Made by a program: the position numbers and the translations under genes. Shown here piece by piece: positions 33,313 to 42,479 of a DNA stretch of 64,000 nt (the first letter of the stretch is position 1; each line of letters begins with the position of its first letter). The DNA lies in the NCBI RefSeq assembly GCF_032397745.1, contig NZ_CP135921.1, forward strand, positions 1,612,001 to 1,676,000, read 5' to 3'. The DNA is from Bradyrhizobium prioriisuperbiae (GTDB lineage: Bacteria; Pseudomonadota; Alphaproteobacteria; Rhizobiales; Xanthobacteraceae). A model generated the notes under the pieces. That model saw only the letters and a program-made list of their open reading frames with translations. It was not told where the DNA came from and ran no database searches.

Positions 33313-36300
33313 ATGAAGCACGAAACTCCGCTGCAGTTTGCCGCCGGCGACTACCGCCTCGAGGATCGTTACACCAAAGACAGCGGCCGGGTGTTTCTCA
33401 CCGGCACCCAGGCTGTCGCCCGCATCGCCTTCGACCAGGCCCGGCGCGACCGCGCCGCGGGACTGAAGACCGCGGGGTTTGTGTCCGGCTATCGCGGCTC
33501 GCCACTTGGCGGCGTCGATCTGGAATTGTGGCGCGCCAAGGATCTGCTGAAAGAACTCGACATCGCCTTCATGCCGGCGGTGAACGAGGATCTCGCCGCC
33601 ACCGCCGTGCTCGGATCGCAGCAGGTGGAGACACAGGCCGAACGCAAGGTCGAAGGCGTATTCGGGCTCTGGTACGGCAAGGGCCCCGGTGTCGACCGCG
33701 CCGGCGACGCGCTCAAACACGGCAATGCCTACGGCTCGTCGCCCCATGGCGGCGTGCTGGTGGTGGCGGGCGACGACCATGGCTGCGTCTCGTCGTCGAT
33801 GCCGCATCAGTCCGACGTCGCGTTCATGACCTTTTTCATGCCGACGCTCAATCCGGCATCGATCTCGGAATACCTGGCGTTCGGCGAATATGGCTACGCG
33901 CTGTCGCGCTACTCCGGCATGTGGGTCGGCTTCAAGGCGATCTCGGAGACCGTGGAAGCCGGCGCCTCCATCGACCTCACGCCGGACCGCGTGTTCAACG
34001 CGCCCGACTTCACCCCGCCGCCCAGCGGCCTGCACTATCGATGGCCGGACCTGCCGGGCCCGCAGATCGAGAGCCGGATGGCGGCCAAAAAGAAAGCCGT
34101 GCAGGCGTTCGCCGACGCCAATCCGATCGACCGGCACATCTACGAACTCTCCCACGCGCAATACGGCATCGTCACCACCGGCAAGGGCCATCTCGATTTG
34201 ATGGAGGCGCTGCGGCTGCTCGATCTCGACGAGGCCGCCTGCCGCACGCTTGGCATCGACATCTACAAGATCGGCCTGGTGTGGCCGCTGGCGGTGCGCG
34301 ATACGCTGGCCTTCATCCAGGGCAAGCAGGAAGTGCTCGTTATCGAGGAGAAGCGCGGCATCATCGAGAGCCAGCTCAAGGAATATTTTTATGATTTTCC
34401 GGGCTCCAAGCCGGAACGCATGGTGGGCAAGACCGACGAGGATGGAGAGGACCTGATCCCCTGGATCGGCGAACTCTCGCCGCGGCTCTTGGCACCTATC
34501 GTGGCCGCGCGTCTCGACAAGTTCTTTCCCGAACTCAGCCTGCCGGCAAAGGCGCGCGCACTAAAGGCGCAGGACGACCGTGTGATCCAGATCCCGGGCG
34601 CGACACGCACACCGTACTTCTGCTCCGGCTGCCCGCACAACACCTCCACCAAGGTGCCGGAGGGATCAAAGGCGCTGGCCGGCATCGGCTGCCACTTCAT
34701 GGCAAGCTGGATGGACCGCGAGACCTCGTCGCTGATCCAGATGGGTGGCGAAGGCGTGAACTGGACCGCGGCATCGATGTTCACAGGCCGCGGGCACATC
34801 TTCCAGAACCTTGGCGAAGGCACCTATTATCATTCCGGCTCGATGGCGATCCGCCAGGCGATCGCGGCCAAAGCGAACATCACCTACAAGATTCTCTACA
34901 ACGACGCTGTCGCCATGACCGGCGGCCAGCCAGTCGACGGCCCGATCAGCGTGCAGGCGATCGCACACTCGGTGCGCGCCGAGGGCGTGCAGCGCATCGC
35001 GCTGGTGTCGGACGATCCCGACAAGTTCTCCCTTCGTGATTTCCCTGCCGGCGTCACGCTGCATGATCGCAGCGATCTCGATCCCGTACAGCGCGAGCTG
35101 CGCGTGATCCCTGGCGTCACCGTTTTGATTTACGAGCAGACCTGCGCCACCGAGAAGCGGCGACGGCGCAAGCGCGGCACCATGACCGACCCGAAGCGTT
35201 TTGCCGTGATCAATGACCTGGTGTGCGAGGGTTGCGGCGACTGTTCGGTGGAATCCAATTGCTTGAGCGTCGAGCCGAAGGAGACGCCGTTCGGCCGCAA
35301 ACGCAAGATCAATCTATCAACCTGCAACAAGGACTTTTCCTGCCTCAACGGCTTCTGCCCGAGTTTCGTCACGGTCGAGGGCGCGACGCGCCGGCGCAAA
35401 GCGGTTGATCTCAGTGGCCTTCGCGACAAGGCGGCTGCATTGCCGACGCCCGCGATGGCCACGCTGGACAAGCCATTTGACCTGCTGGTCACCGGTGTCG
35501 GCGGCACCGGCGTCGTCACCATCGGCGCATTGATCGCGATGGCGGCGCATCTGGAAGGCAAGGGCGCCAGCGTGCTGGACTTCATGGGCTTCGCCCAGAA
35601 ATTCGGACCGGTGCTGAGTTTTCTGCGGCTAGCCGCGCGGCCCGACCAGATCCACCAGGTGAGGATCGACGACGGCGCGGCGGACGCGCTGATCGGCTGT
35701 GACGTGGTGGTGTCGTCGTCGCCGAAGGCATCATCCACCTATCGCAGCGGCATGGGCGCGGTGGTCAATTCCGCCGAGATGCCGACCGGCGACATTGTGC
35801 GGCTGCGCGATGCCGACCTGAACGTGACGGGACGGCTCGGTGCCCTGGCCCGGACCATCGGCGCGGCGAACCTACGCGCCCTCGATGCCAACGGCCTGGC
35901 CGAGCGCCTGTGCGGTGATGCGGTGTTCGCCAACATGATCATGCTCGGCGCGGCCTGGCAGCAGGGCCTGGTGCCGGTGTCGCTCGACGCGCTGATGCGC
36001 GCGATTGACCTCAACAAGGTCCAGACCGACAGAAACAAAGCCGCGTTCGCAATCGGGCGCCTCGCCTGCGCCAATCCCGCAGCCTTGTCGGAGAACGATC
36101 CCGCCGAGGCACCGGAAACACTCGACAGCATCGTCACGCGACGCACTGATTTTCTCACGCAGTACCAGAACGCGGCCTGGGCCCAGCGCTATCGCACGAC
36201 CGTCGATCGCGTCCGGGCCGCGGAACGGCCGTTTGGAACGCAGACCCTGACCGAAGCGGCCGCGCGGTCCCTGTTCAAGCTCATGTCCTACAAGGACGAG

Positions 36301-36768
36301 TATGAAGTCGCCCGTCTGCACATGGAGACCGGCTTCATCGACAGGCTTCGCGACGAGTTCGACGGCGACTTCCGGATCAACTACCATCTCGCGCCACCAA
36401 TGCTGCCGCTGGGCCGTGATGCCCGCGGACGTCCACGCAAGATCCAACTGGGACAGTGGATGCAGCTGCCATTCAAGCTGCTGGCGCGGCTGAAGGGCCT
36501 GCGTGGCACGCCGTTGGACCCATTCGGTTATACGGCCGAGCGCAAGATGGAACGCGCGCTGATCGGCTGGTATGAGGACCTGATCGCGCTGATGCTGCGC
36601 GACCTGCCGCGCGTGGGTACGACGCGCCTGCTGCCGATTGCTTCGGCCCCCATGGATATCCGCGGCTACGGGCCGGTGAAGGACAAGGCGGTGCACGAGG
36701 TGCGCGCGCGGGTGGAGGCGCTGATTGCAGAGCTTGCGACGGGGAGCGAACCGCGGCGCGCGGCGTAA
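33313..36768 (+). CDS. Indolepyruvate ferredoxin oxidoreductase, fused alpha-beta type
   Basis: An 1151-residue ThDP- and iron-sulfur-dependent oxidoreductase with IorA and IorB parts in one chain. It oxidatively decarboxylates aryl (and perhaps branched) 2-oxoacids from amino-acid transamination to acyl-CoA. Visible are SGYRGSPLGGVDLELW at the start, the N-terminal ThDP-binding halves with GEGVNWTAASMF, a ferredoxin-like cluster region with C638, C641, C644 and C650 (VCEGCGDCSVESNC) plus CNKDFSCLNGFCP, and the gamma-type domain GVGGTGVVTIGALIAMAAHLEG. Full length. It produces aryl-acetyl-CoA such as phenylacetyl-CoA, which could feed the paa genes 20 kb away (inference). Confidence 0.9.
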   Translation: MKHETPLQFAAGDYRLEDRYTKDSGRVFLTGTQAVARIAFDQARRDRAAGLKTAGFVSGYRGSPLGGVDLELWRAKDLLKELDIAFMPAVNEDLAATAVLGSQQVETQAERKVEGVFGLWYGKGPGVDRAGDALKHGNAYGSSPHGGVLVVAGDDHGCVSSSMPHQSDVAFMTFFMPTLNPASISEYLAFGEYGYALSRYSGMWVGFKAISETVEAGASIDLTPDRVFNAPDFTPPPSGLHYRWPDLPGPQIESRMAAKKKAVQAFADANPIDRHIYELSHAQYGIVTTGKGHLDLMEALRLLDLDEAACRTLGIDIYKIGLVWPLAVRDTLAFIQGKQEVLVIEEKRGIIESQLKEYFYDFPGSKPERMVGKTDEDGEDLIPWIGELSPRLLAPIVAARLDKFFPELSLPAKARALKAQDDRVIQIPGATRTPYFCSGCPHNTSTKVPEGSKALAGIGCHFMASWMDRETSSLIQMGGEGVNWTAASMFTGRGHIFQNLGEGTYYHSGSMAIRQAIAAKANITYKILYNDAVAMTGGQPVDGPISVQAIAHSVRAEGVQRIALVSDDPDKFSLRDFPAGVTLHDRSDLDPVQRELRVIPGVTVLIYEQTCATEKRRRRKRGTMTDPKRFAVINDLVCEGCGDCSVESNCLSVEPKETPFGRKRKINLSTCNKDFSCLNGFCPSFVTVEGATRRRKAVDLSGLRDKAAALPTPAMATLDKPFDLLVTGVGGTGVVTIGALIAMAAHLEGKGASVLDFMGFAQKFGPVLSFLRLAARPDQIHQVRIDDGAADALIGCDVVVSSSPKASSTYRSGMGAVVNSAEMPTGDIVRLRDADLNVTGRLGALARTIGAANLRALDANGLAERLCGDAVFANMIMLGAAWQQGLVPVSLDALMRAIDLNKVQTDRNKAAFAIGRLACANPAALSENDPAEAPETLDSIVTRRTDFLTQYQNAAWAQRYRTTVDRVRAAERPFGTQTLTEAAARSLFKLMSYKDEYEVARLHMETGFIDRLRDEFDGDFRINYHLAPPMLPLGRDARGRPRKIQLGQWMQLPFKLLARLKGLRGTPLDPFGYTAERKMERALIGWYEDLIALMLRDLPRVGTTRLLPIASAPMDIRGYGPVKDKAVHEVRARVEALIAELATGSEPRRAA

Positions 36769-36784
36769 CGCGGCCTCCCAGCTT

Positions 36785-36856
36785 GTAGCCGGGGTGAGCG
36801 AAGCGATACCCGGGACAGTCCTCGGATATCGCGCTCGCGCGCTCATCCGGGCTACG
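36785..36856. repeat. REP-like palindromic repeat (gtagccgg...cgggctac family)
   Basis: Opens GTAGCCGGGGTGAGCGAAGC and closes CGCTCATCCGGGCTACG, the same family as 3023-3102 and 3315-3386. It starts 16 bases after the stop of the oxidoreductase gene. Confidence 0.75.
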
Positions 36857-36870
36857 GATCATCACCCCTC

Positions 36871-36980
36871 CCCTCATCCTGAGGAGCCCGCACTGCGGGC
36901 GTCTCGAAGGATGGGGCCGAGGCGTCAGTGGCCTCGTGGTTCGAGACGCGCGGCTTTGCCGCGCTCCTCACCATGAGGAG
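36871..36980. repeat. REP-like palindromic repeat (cctcatcctgagg family)
   Basis: Opens CCCTCATCCTGAGGAGCCCG and closes CGCTCCTCACCATGAGGAG, with GGGCGTCTCGAAGGATGGGG and GGTTCGAGACGCGCGGC inside. Sister copies lie at 59469-59572 and 62681-62783, the former in opposite arrangement. With the preceding element it fills the gap between two convergent genes. Confidence 0.78.
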
Positions 36981-37006
36981 ACAGGCAACATGTGTCACCC
37001 AATTTA

Positions 37007-37672
37007 TCACCCCGCGACCACCGCAAACCCCCGCGCACGCAGGCCACGTCGGTCGTCATGCAGGGACGTGATGAGACGGTCGCGGCTGCCGCCAATGTGC
37101 TGCTGAAGCAACGACGCCGCGGCATCCGCATTACCGTCTCTGACCGCCACGACAATCTCGTGATGCTCGGCCCAGGCGCGATCGCGCGCAGCTTCGTCGC
37201 GCACTTCGAGCCAGCGGGCGCGCGACAATCGCATCATCGCGTCCTTCACACCGCGGAACAGGAATTCGTTGCCGGACAGCCGCGCCAACTCGATGTGAAA
37301 ATCCATGCCGACGCGATGCCATTCCTCGCGCGAGGTCTCGCTGTCACAGGACTCGAGCAATCCCTCGACCGCGTCGATGCCACCGCGATCCGCAAGCGCA
37401 CAGGTCAGCCGTACGGCGGCGACCTCCACCGCTTCGCGATAGACCGAAATCTGCTCGAGCTCGCCGAGATTGATCGGCGCCACCGTCCAGCCGCGCCCAT
37501 CGCGGCCAACCAGCCCCTCGGTTTCGAGACGCAGCAGCGCTGCGCGAATCGGGGTGCGCGAGGCTTCGAACCGCGCTTCGATCCAGCGCTCGGTAAGGCG
37601 CTCGCCCGGCCCGATCTCAAGGCCGAGGATCATGTCGCGAAGCTGCTGCTCCACCTGCTGCATCTGAGACAT
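37007..37672 (-). CDS. GntR-family (FadR/FCD) transcriptional regulator
   Basis: A 221-residue FCD-type GntR regulator. The winged helix reads QQLRDMILGLEIGPGERLTERWIEARFEASRTPIRAALLRLETEGLVGRDGRGWTVAPI. The FCD sensor has DFHIELARLSGNEFL and EHHEIVVAVRDGNADAAASLLQQHI, with the histidines that bind metal and ligand carboxylate. The ATG at 37672 is used; an ATG eight codons earlier (37696) is possible. It is divergent from the MFS gene, and two direct repeats lie between them, so control of the carrier is likely. Confidence 0.85.
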   Translation of the reverse strand: MSQMQQVEQQLRDMILGLEIGPGERLTERWIEARFEASRTPIRAALLRLETEGLVGRDGRGWTVAPINLGELEQISVYREAVEVAAVRLTCALADRGGIDAVEGLLESCDSETSREEWHRVGMDFHIELARLSGNEFLFRGVKDAMMRLSRARWLEVRDEAARDRAWAEHHEIVVAVRDGNADAAASLLQQHIGGSRDRLITSLHDDRRGLRARGFAVVAG

Positions 37673-37723
37673 GCGCCAACCCGACCCCTGCCGCATTGAC
37701 ACCCGGCGATCCAGGTGCTGAAT

Positions 37724-37747
37724 GTATCCCAAATTGGTATCCCAAAT
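37724..37747. promoter_or_regulatory. Direct repeat GTATCCCAAAT x2, candidate GntR operator
   Basis: GTATCCCAAAT occurs at 37724-37734 and again at 37737-37747, thirteen bases apart. The pair lies between the divergent GntR regulator and MFS carrier genes. FCD regulators often bind such ATAC/GTAT half sites. The association is positional only. Confidence 0.5.
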
Positions 37748-37807
37748 AGAGAACCGCCGCAACCATTTGTTTTCTCAAGTGAACGCCGGCCAGACTGGAC
37801 CTCGGAT

Positions 37808-39043
37808 ATGGCTCTCGACAGCACCGCAGCCGCTCCGGACGACACCGCTCACTGGCGGGGCAACCTGCTTGTGGTGGTGCTGGGCTCCTTCACCACCATC
37901 GTGGCGATGACCCTGCTGCTGCCATTCCTGCCGATCTATGTGGAGCAGCTTGGCGTCACCGATCATGCCGCCATCGCGCAGTGGTCGGGAGCTGCCTATG
38001 GCGCAACGTTTTTCGCGGCCGCGCTGGTGGCGCCGCTGTGGGGCCATCTCGCCGACCGCTATGGCCGCAAGCTGATGCTGATCCGCGCCAGCCTCGGCAT
38101 GGCGATTGCGATGCCGCTGATCGGCATGGCGCATGATGTGTGGCAGCTGGTGCTGCTGCGGCTGTTTGTCGGTCTCGCCGGCGGCTATGCCTCGGGCTCG
38201 ATGATCCTGGTGGCGACACAGACGCCGAAGGATCGCTCCGGCTGGGCGCTGGGCGTGCTGTCGTCTGGCATCATGGCCGGCAACCTGGTCGGCCCGCTGA
38301 TCGGCGGCGCGCTGCCGCCGCTGATCGGCATCCGCGACACCTTCTGGCTGTCCGGCGCGGTGATTTTCGTGACGTTTCTGGCCACCTGCTTTTTCATCAA
38401 GGAAGAAACGCGTCCGAAAGGCGCGAAGGCCAAGGCATCGAGCGGCGGCTGGGCAAGCATTCCCGACAAGGGGCCATTGCTGGCGATGCTGACGACCGGG
38501 CTGCTGCTGATGGTCGCCAACATGTCGATCGAGCCGATCATCACGGTCTACGTCGCCGAACTGGTGCAGGACGCCAGCAAAGTGACGCTGGTCTCCGGCG
38601 TCGTGATGTCGGCCGCAGCACTCGGCAGCATTCTCTCCGCATCCCGTCTCGGCAAGCTCGCCGATCGCATCGGGCACTGGCGCGTGATCATCGGCGCGCT
38701 GGCGGTGGCCGCCGTGCTTTTGATCCCGCAGGCTTTCGTCACCAGCGGCTGGCAACTGATCGGCCTGCGTTTCCTGATGGGGATTGCACTTGGCGGACTG
38801 CTGCCCTGCATCGCGGCGGTGATCCGTCACAACGTGCCGGACCGTGTGTCCGGCGCGGCACTGGGATACTCGACGTCGTCGCAATATGCGGGACAGGTGG
38901 TGGGGCCGCTGCTCGGCGGCTTCATCGGCGGCCACATCGGCATGCGCGCGGTATTCCTCGGCACCTGCGTGCTGATGGCGCTGGGCGCGGCCTATAACTG
39001 GTGGGTGCTGCGATCGCGGCAAGCAATCCGAACCGCCGCATGA
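37808..39043 (+). CDS. MFS transporter, DHA1-like, 12 membrane segments
   Basis: A 411-residue carrier. The first segment is NLLVVVLGSFTTIVAMTLLLPFLPIYVEQLGV. The MFS signature PLWGHLADRYGRKLMLIRASLGMAIAMPLIGMA follows, and GKLADRIGHWRVIIG is its second-half counterpart. The group includes multidrug exporters and organic-anion carriers. The ATG at 37808 places the normal short N-terminus. Under likely control of the divergent GntR regulator, so a specific metabolite substrate is more probable than general drug efflux. Confidence 0.85.
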   Translation: MALDSTAAAPDDTAHWRGNLLVVVLGSFTTIVAMTLLLPFLPIYVEQLGVTDHAAIAQWSGAAYGATFFAAALVAPLWGHLADRYGRKLMLIRASLGMAIAMPLIGMAHDVWQLVLLRLFVGLAGGYASGSMILVATQTPKDRSGWALGVLSSGIMAGNLVGPLIGGALPPLIGIRDTFWLSGAVIFVTFLATCFFIKEETRPKGAKAKASSGGWASIPDKGPLLAMLTTGLLLMVANMSIEPIITVYVAELVQDASKVTLVSGVVMSAAALGSILSASRLGKLADRIGHWRVIIGALAVAAVLLIPQAFVTSGWQLIGLRFLMGIALGGLLPCIAAVIRHNVPDRVSGAALGYSTSSQYAGQVVGPLLGGFIGGHIGMRAVFLGTCVLMALGAAYNWWVLRSRQAIRTAA

Positions 39044-39320
39044 TCGGTGGCGGACACGCGTTGATGTTGACGACTTGTCCGTCGGGGCCCGCGCGTGGTC
39101 ATCGACACCGCACCATCCAATCCGCATCGGCAACAAATTGGACATCTGGCAAGGAGCTTTCGCTCGCTTCGGAATTCGAAAAGCGAGTCAAGTTCGCGTG
39201 AGACGATAACGGTCAACCATACCGAACGCTCACATCTTCGCGTCTTGACCCAAAACAGACGCAGCGCAACAGTCGCGGCAACAAGAGCTGTACGGCATTT
39301 CCATCCCCTGGGAGAAAGCC

Positions 39321-41264
39321 ATGTCACAACGCAGCCCCTCGCGCGATGCGAGTCGTCGCAATTTTCTGAAAGGCGCAACACTTGCCGGCGCCGCGGCGCT
39401 GACCACGCCGGCAGCCGCCAACACGCCGCCGCCGGATCTTCCCGCCGATCGCCCCAAGGCTCCGGTTCCCGGACCGAGACTCGCCGCGGCCGAGACGACG
39501 CTGCCGCCTGTCGATCCGGATCCGGTCAAGCAGAGCAGCAGCGGCGGCGACTTCATGGTCGACGTGCTCAAGACCCTCGACATCGACTACCTGGCGATGA
39601 ATTGCGCCTCCAGCTTCCGCGGCCTGCACGAGGCGCTGGTCAATCACGGCGGCAACAAGCCGGAGATCCTGACTTGCGCGCATGAGGAAATCGCGGTCCA
39701 CATGGCGCAGGGTTACGCCAAGATCGAAGGCAAGCCGATGGCGATGATCTGCCACGGCGTGGTCGGTCTGCAGCATGCCACCATGGCGATGTACAACGCC
39801 TGGTGCGACCGCGTGCCGATGCTGGTGATGGGCGGCAACATCATCGAGGCGAACAAGCGTGGCCCCGGCGCCGAATGGGTGCATTCGGCGATCGATCCGG
39901 CGGCGATCGTGCGGGACTTCGTCAAGTGGGACGACCAGCCGACCTCGCTGCAGCACTTCGCCGAATCGGCGGTGCGGGCCTACAAGGTGGCGGTGACACC
40001 GCCGATGGCGCCGGTGATGCTGTCACTCGACGCCGAGTTGCAGGAAAATCCGATCGGCGATCCGGCGGCGCTGCGGATTCCGCGGCTGGCCACAGTAATC
40101 CCACCGCAGGGCAACGACGCGGCGCTGGCACAGCTGGCCAAGATGCTGGTCGACGCCGAAACCCCTGTCATCATCTGCGACCGCATGGCCCGTACGCCGG
40201 CCGGCATGACGCGGCTGGTGGAGCTGGCGGAAACGCTGCAATGCGCCGTGATCGACAATTTCGGCCGCATGAATTTCCCCTCGCGGCATCCGCTCAACCA
40301 GTCGTTCCGGCGCTCCATCATCTCGCAGGCGGACGTCATCCTGGCGCTCGAGGTCAACGAATTGTGGGGCTCGCTCAACGACTTCAGCGATCGCATCGTG
40401 CGCAGTTCAGCGCCGAAGTATAAGAAGACTGCCAAGATCGTCACCCTCGGCAGTCGCGACCTCTACATGAAATCCAACTATCAGGATTTCGGCCGCTACC
40501 AGGAGGTCGACCTGACCATTGCCGGCGATGCGGAAGCGAGCCTGCCGGCGCTGACCGAACAGGTGAAGCGCCTGATCGATGAAGGCAAAAAATCCACCTT
40601 CGAAGCCCGTGGCAAGAAGCTTGCCGGCGCCAAGCTCGCCACCATCGCGCAGGCGAAGTCGGACGCCACCATCGGCTGGGATGCGAGCCCGATCACCACC
40701 GCGCGGCTGTGCGCGGAGCTCTACGGCCAGATCAAGGACGAGGATTGGTCGCTGGTCGGCACCTCGATCCGCCTGTCGTGGCCGCACAAATTGTGGAACA
40801 TCGACAAATCCTACCAATGGAATGGCGGCTCGGGCGGCGCCGGCGTCGGCTACACCCTGCCTGCCTCCCTCGGCGCGGCGCTCGCCAACAAGCGCCACGG
40901 CCGCCTGACGGTGGCCATCGGCGGCGACGGTGACTTCATGTTCGTGCCGAGCACGCTATGGACCGCCGCGCATCACCGTATTCCGCTGCTCTACATCGTG
41001 CACAACAATCGCGCCTATCACCAGGAGTACATGTATCTGCAGGCGATGGCCGCGCGTCACGGCCGCGGCATCACCAACACCGATATCGGCACCACGATCA
41101 AGGATCCGAATGTCGACTACGCCACGGTGGCGCGCGGCTTCGGTGTCTATGGCGAGGGTCCGATCTCCGATCCCAGGGATCTCGGCCCCGCGCTGAAGCG
41201 CGCCATCGCCGTGGTGAAAACCGGCCAACCTGCATTGGTCGACGTGGTGATGGATCAGCGCTGA
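39321..41264 (+). CDS. Tat-exported thiamine-diphosphate enzyme (acetolactate-synthase-like)
   Basis: A 647-residue ThDP-dependent enzyme of the acetolactate synthase/benzoylformate decarboxylase class with a perfect twin-arginine signal (SRRNFLKG at 11-18, then GATLAGAAALTTPAAA). The activating glutamate region is CAHEEIAVHMAQGYAKIEG (E122/E123). The ThDP/magnesium motif starts GDG at 535-537 and ends in NN about 27 residues later. The middle domain has no clear FAD motif. Export folded through Tat would explain how the cofactor reaches the periplasm. A small exported cytochrome c follows by 11 bases, so the enzyme may oxidise a 2-oxoacid and pass electrons to it. Substrate unknown. Confidence 0.82.
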   Translation: MSQRSPSRDASRRNFLKGATLAGAAALTTPAAANTPPPDLPADRPKAPVPGPRLAAAETTLPPVDPDPVKQSSSGGDFMVDVLKTLDIDYLAMNCASSFRGLHEALVNHGGNKPEILTCAHEEIAVHMAQGYAKIEGKPMAMICHGVVGLQHATMAMYNAWCDRVPMLVMGGNIIEANKRGPGAEWVHSAIDPAAIVRDFVKWDDQPTSLQHFAESAVRAYKVAVTPPMAPVMLSLDAELQENPIGDPAALRIPRLATVIPPQGNDAALAQLAKMLVDAETPVIICDRMARTPAGMTRLVELAETLQCAVIDNFGRMNFPSRHPLNQSFRRSIISQADVILALEVNELWGSLNDFSDRIVRSSAPKYKKTAKIVTLGSRDLYMKSNYQDFGRYQEVDLTIAGDAEASLPALTEQVKRLIDEGKKSTFEARGKKLAGAKLATIAQAKSDATIGWDASPITTARLCAELYGQIKDEDWSLVGTSIRLSWPHKLWNIDKSYQWNGGSGGAGVGYTLPASLGAALANKRHGRLTVAIGGDGDFMFVPSTLWTAAHHRIPLLYIVHNNRAYHQEYMYLQAMAARHGRGITNTDIGTTIKDPNVDYATVARGFGVYGEGPISDPRDLGPALKRAIAVVKTGQPALVDVVMDQR

Positions 41265-41275
41265 GGGAGATGGCG

Positions 41276-41668
41276 ATGATACAGTTTGCTTGTTTCGTGC
41301 GACGCGCGGCCCTTATCGCACTGATCATCGCTGCCGGTGCAACCGGCGGATGGACTGTCGCGCAGGCCGACGATACGCCGCCGCCCGGCGATCCCGTCAA
41401 CGGCCAGCGTGTCTATCTCGCCGACGGCTGCTTCATGTGCCATGGCCGCGCCGGCCAGGGCGGCCAGTTCAACTATCAAACACCGGTGCTGGCGCAGATC
41501 GCACTCCCGGTGGACTCGTTCATCGCCTTCCTGCGCGCAGCGCCGAACGACATGCCTTCGTTCTCCGCCGACGTGCTCTCCGACAAGGATGCCGCCGACA
41601 TCCATGCCTTCCTCAGCACGCTACCTGGACCGAAACCGGCCAAGGACTTTCCGCTGTTGAACCAGTGA
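41276..41668 (+). CDS. Small periplasmic c-type cytochrome
   Basis: A 130-residue monohaem cytochrome c. The signal segment is RRAALIALIIAAGATGGWTVAQA. The haem site is C52-F-M-C55-H56, with DPVNGQRVYLADG before it. A methionine in APNDMPSFSADVLSDKDAADIHAFL is the probable distal ligand, as in class I cytochromes. The start at 41276 has GAGGGAG at normal distance; 41270 is too close to it. It is co-transcribed with the ThDP enzyme and is its likely electron acceptor. Confidence 0.85.
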   Translation: MIQFACFVRRAALIALIIAAGATGGWTVAQADDTPPPGDPVNGQRVYLADGCFMCHGRAGQGGQFNYQTPVLAQIALPVDSFIAFLRAAPNDMPSFSADVLSDKDAADIHAFLSTLPGPKPAKDFPLLNQ

Positions 41669-41772
41669 GCGGCTTCTCGACCATCGGGGCCACGGCCCCG
41701 GGGGTCATTGCAGGGGCATAACCCGCTGTCGCAAATGGACAATTTTATGCACTCTGGAACAATGAATCCTTC

Positions 41773-41801
41773 TTGACTTCGGTCGGTCGACCGAATTATT
41801 A
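41773..41801 (+). promoter_or_regulatory. Promoter and palindromic operator of the TetR gene
   Basis: TTGACT (41773-41778) and TTATTA (41796-41801) are 17 bases apart. Between them lies the 12-base palindrome TCGGTCGACCGA (41783-41794). A repressor bound there would block the promoter, the usual autoregulation of TetR proteins. Confidence 0.55.
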
Positions 41802-41860
41802 GATTCCGGCGCGGTTAGGAGCCTGGCCATCGCCGGAGGAGGGCCGCACGGAGGTCCGAA

Positions 41861-42475
41861 ATGGCGCGCGCAACTGCAGCCAAGGTCGACACCAGCATCG
41901 CAGTGCTCGAAGCCGCCAAGAAAGTGTTGCACCAGAACGGCTATGCGAAGCTGTCGACCCGGGATGTCGCAGCCGCAGCCGGCGTGCCGCTGAGCCAGAT
42001 CCATTATCACTTCGGCTCCAAGCAGGGCATGCTGCTGGCGCTGTACGAGTATCTCAACTCGCAATTGCTCGACCGCCAGAACGCGATGTACGCCAACACC
42101 ACACTGACGCTGTCGCAGCAATGGGACCTGGCGTGCGACTACCTCGATGACGACATCGCCTCGGGCTACGTGCGCATCATGCAGGAATTGGTCGCCGCGA
42201 GCTGGTCCGATCCGGAGGTCGCCAAGGTGCTTCGCGCCGGCCTCAAGGGATGGCTCGATCTGCTGACCGAGGCCGCGCGCCGGGCCGAACGCAGCTTCGG
42301 CAGTCTCGGCCCATTTTCGGCCGAGGAAATCGCCGGCCTTGTCGCCCAGGCGTTCATCGGCGGAGAGAGCCTCTATCTGCTCGGCGCCGAGCAAGAGGGC
42401 CTGCCGGTCCGCCGGGTGCTGCGGCGCGTCGGCGATCTCATTCGTTTTGCTGAAGGCAACTCATCGAAGAGGTGA
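41861..42475 (+). CDS. TetR-family transcriptional regulator
   Basis: A 204-residue TetR regulator. The DNA-binding part is SIAVLEAAKKVLHQNGYAKLSTRDVAAAAGVPLSQIHYHFGSKQGMLLALYEYLN. The ligand-binding half has no named subfamily marks. The ATG follows GGAGGTCCGAA. Its stop lies four bases before the ATG of the hydrolase/glycosyltransferase fusion, so both form an operon, probably repressed through the palindrome at 41783-41794. Confidence 0.88.
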   Translation: MARATAAKVDTSIAVLEAAKKVLHQNGYAKLSTRDVAAAAGVPLSQIHYHFGSKQGMLLALYEYLNSQLLDRQNAMYANTTLTLSQQWDLACDYLDDDIASGYVRIMQELVAASWSDPEVAKVLRAGLKGWLDLLTEAARRAERSFGSLGPFSAEEIAGLVAQAFIGGESLYLLGAEQEGLPVRRVLRRVGDLIRFAEGNSSKR

Positions 42476-42479
42476 CGTG

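Noticed and set aside
39044..39320. Short plus-strand frames between the MFS gene and the ThDP enzyme
   Set aside because: They overlap the MFS gene end, lack ribosome-binding sites and resemble no family. I see no clear gene or promoter in this gap.
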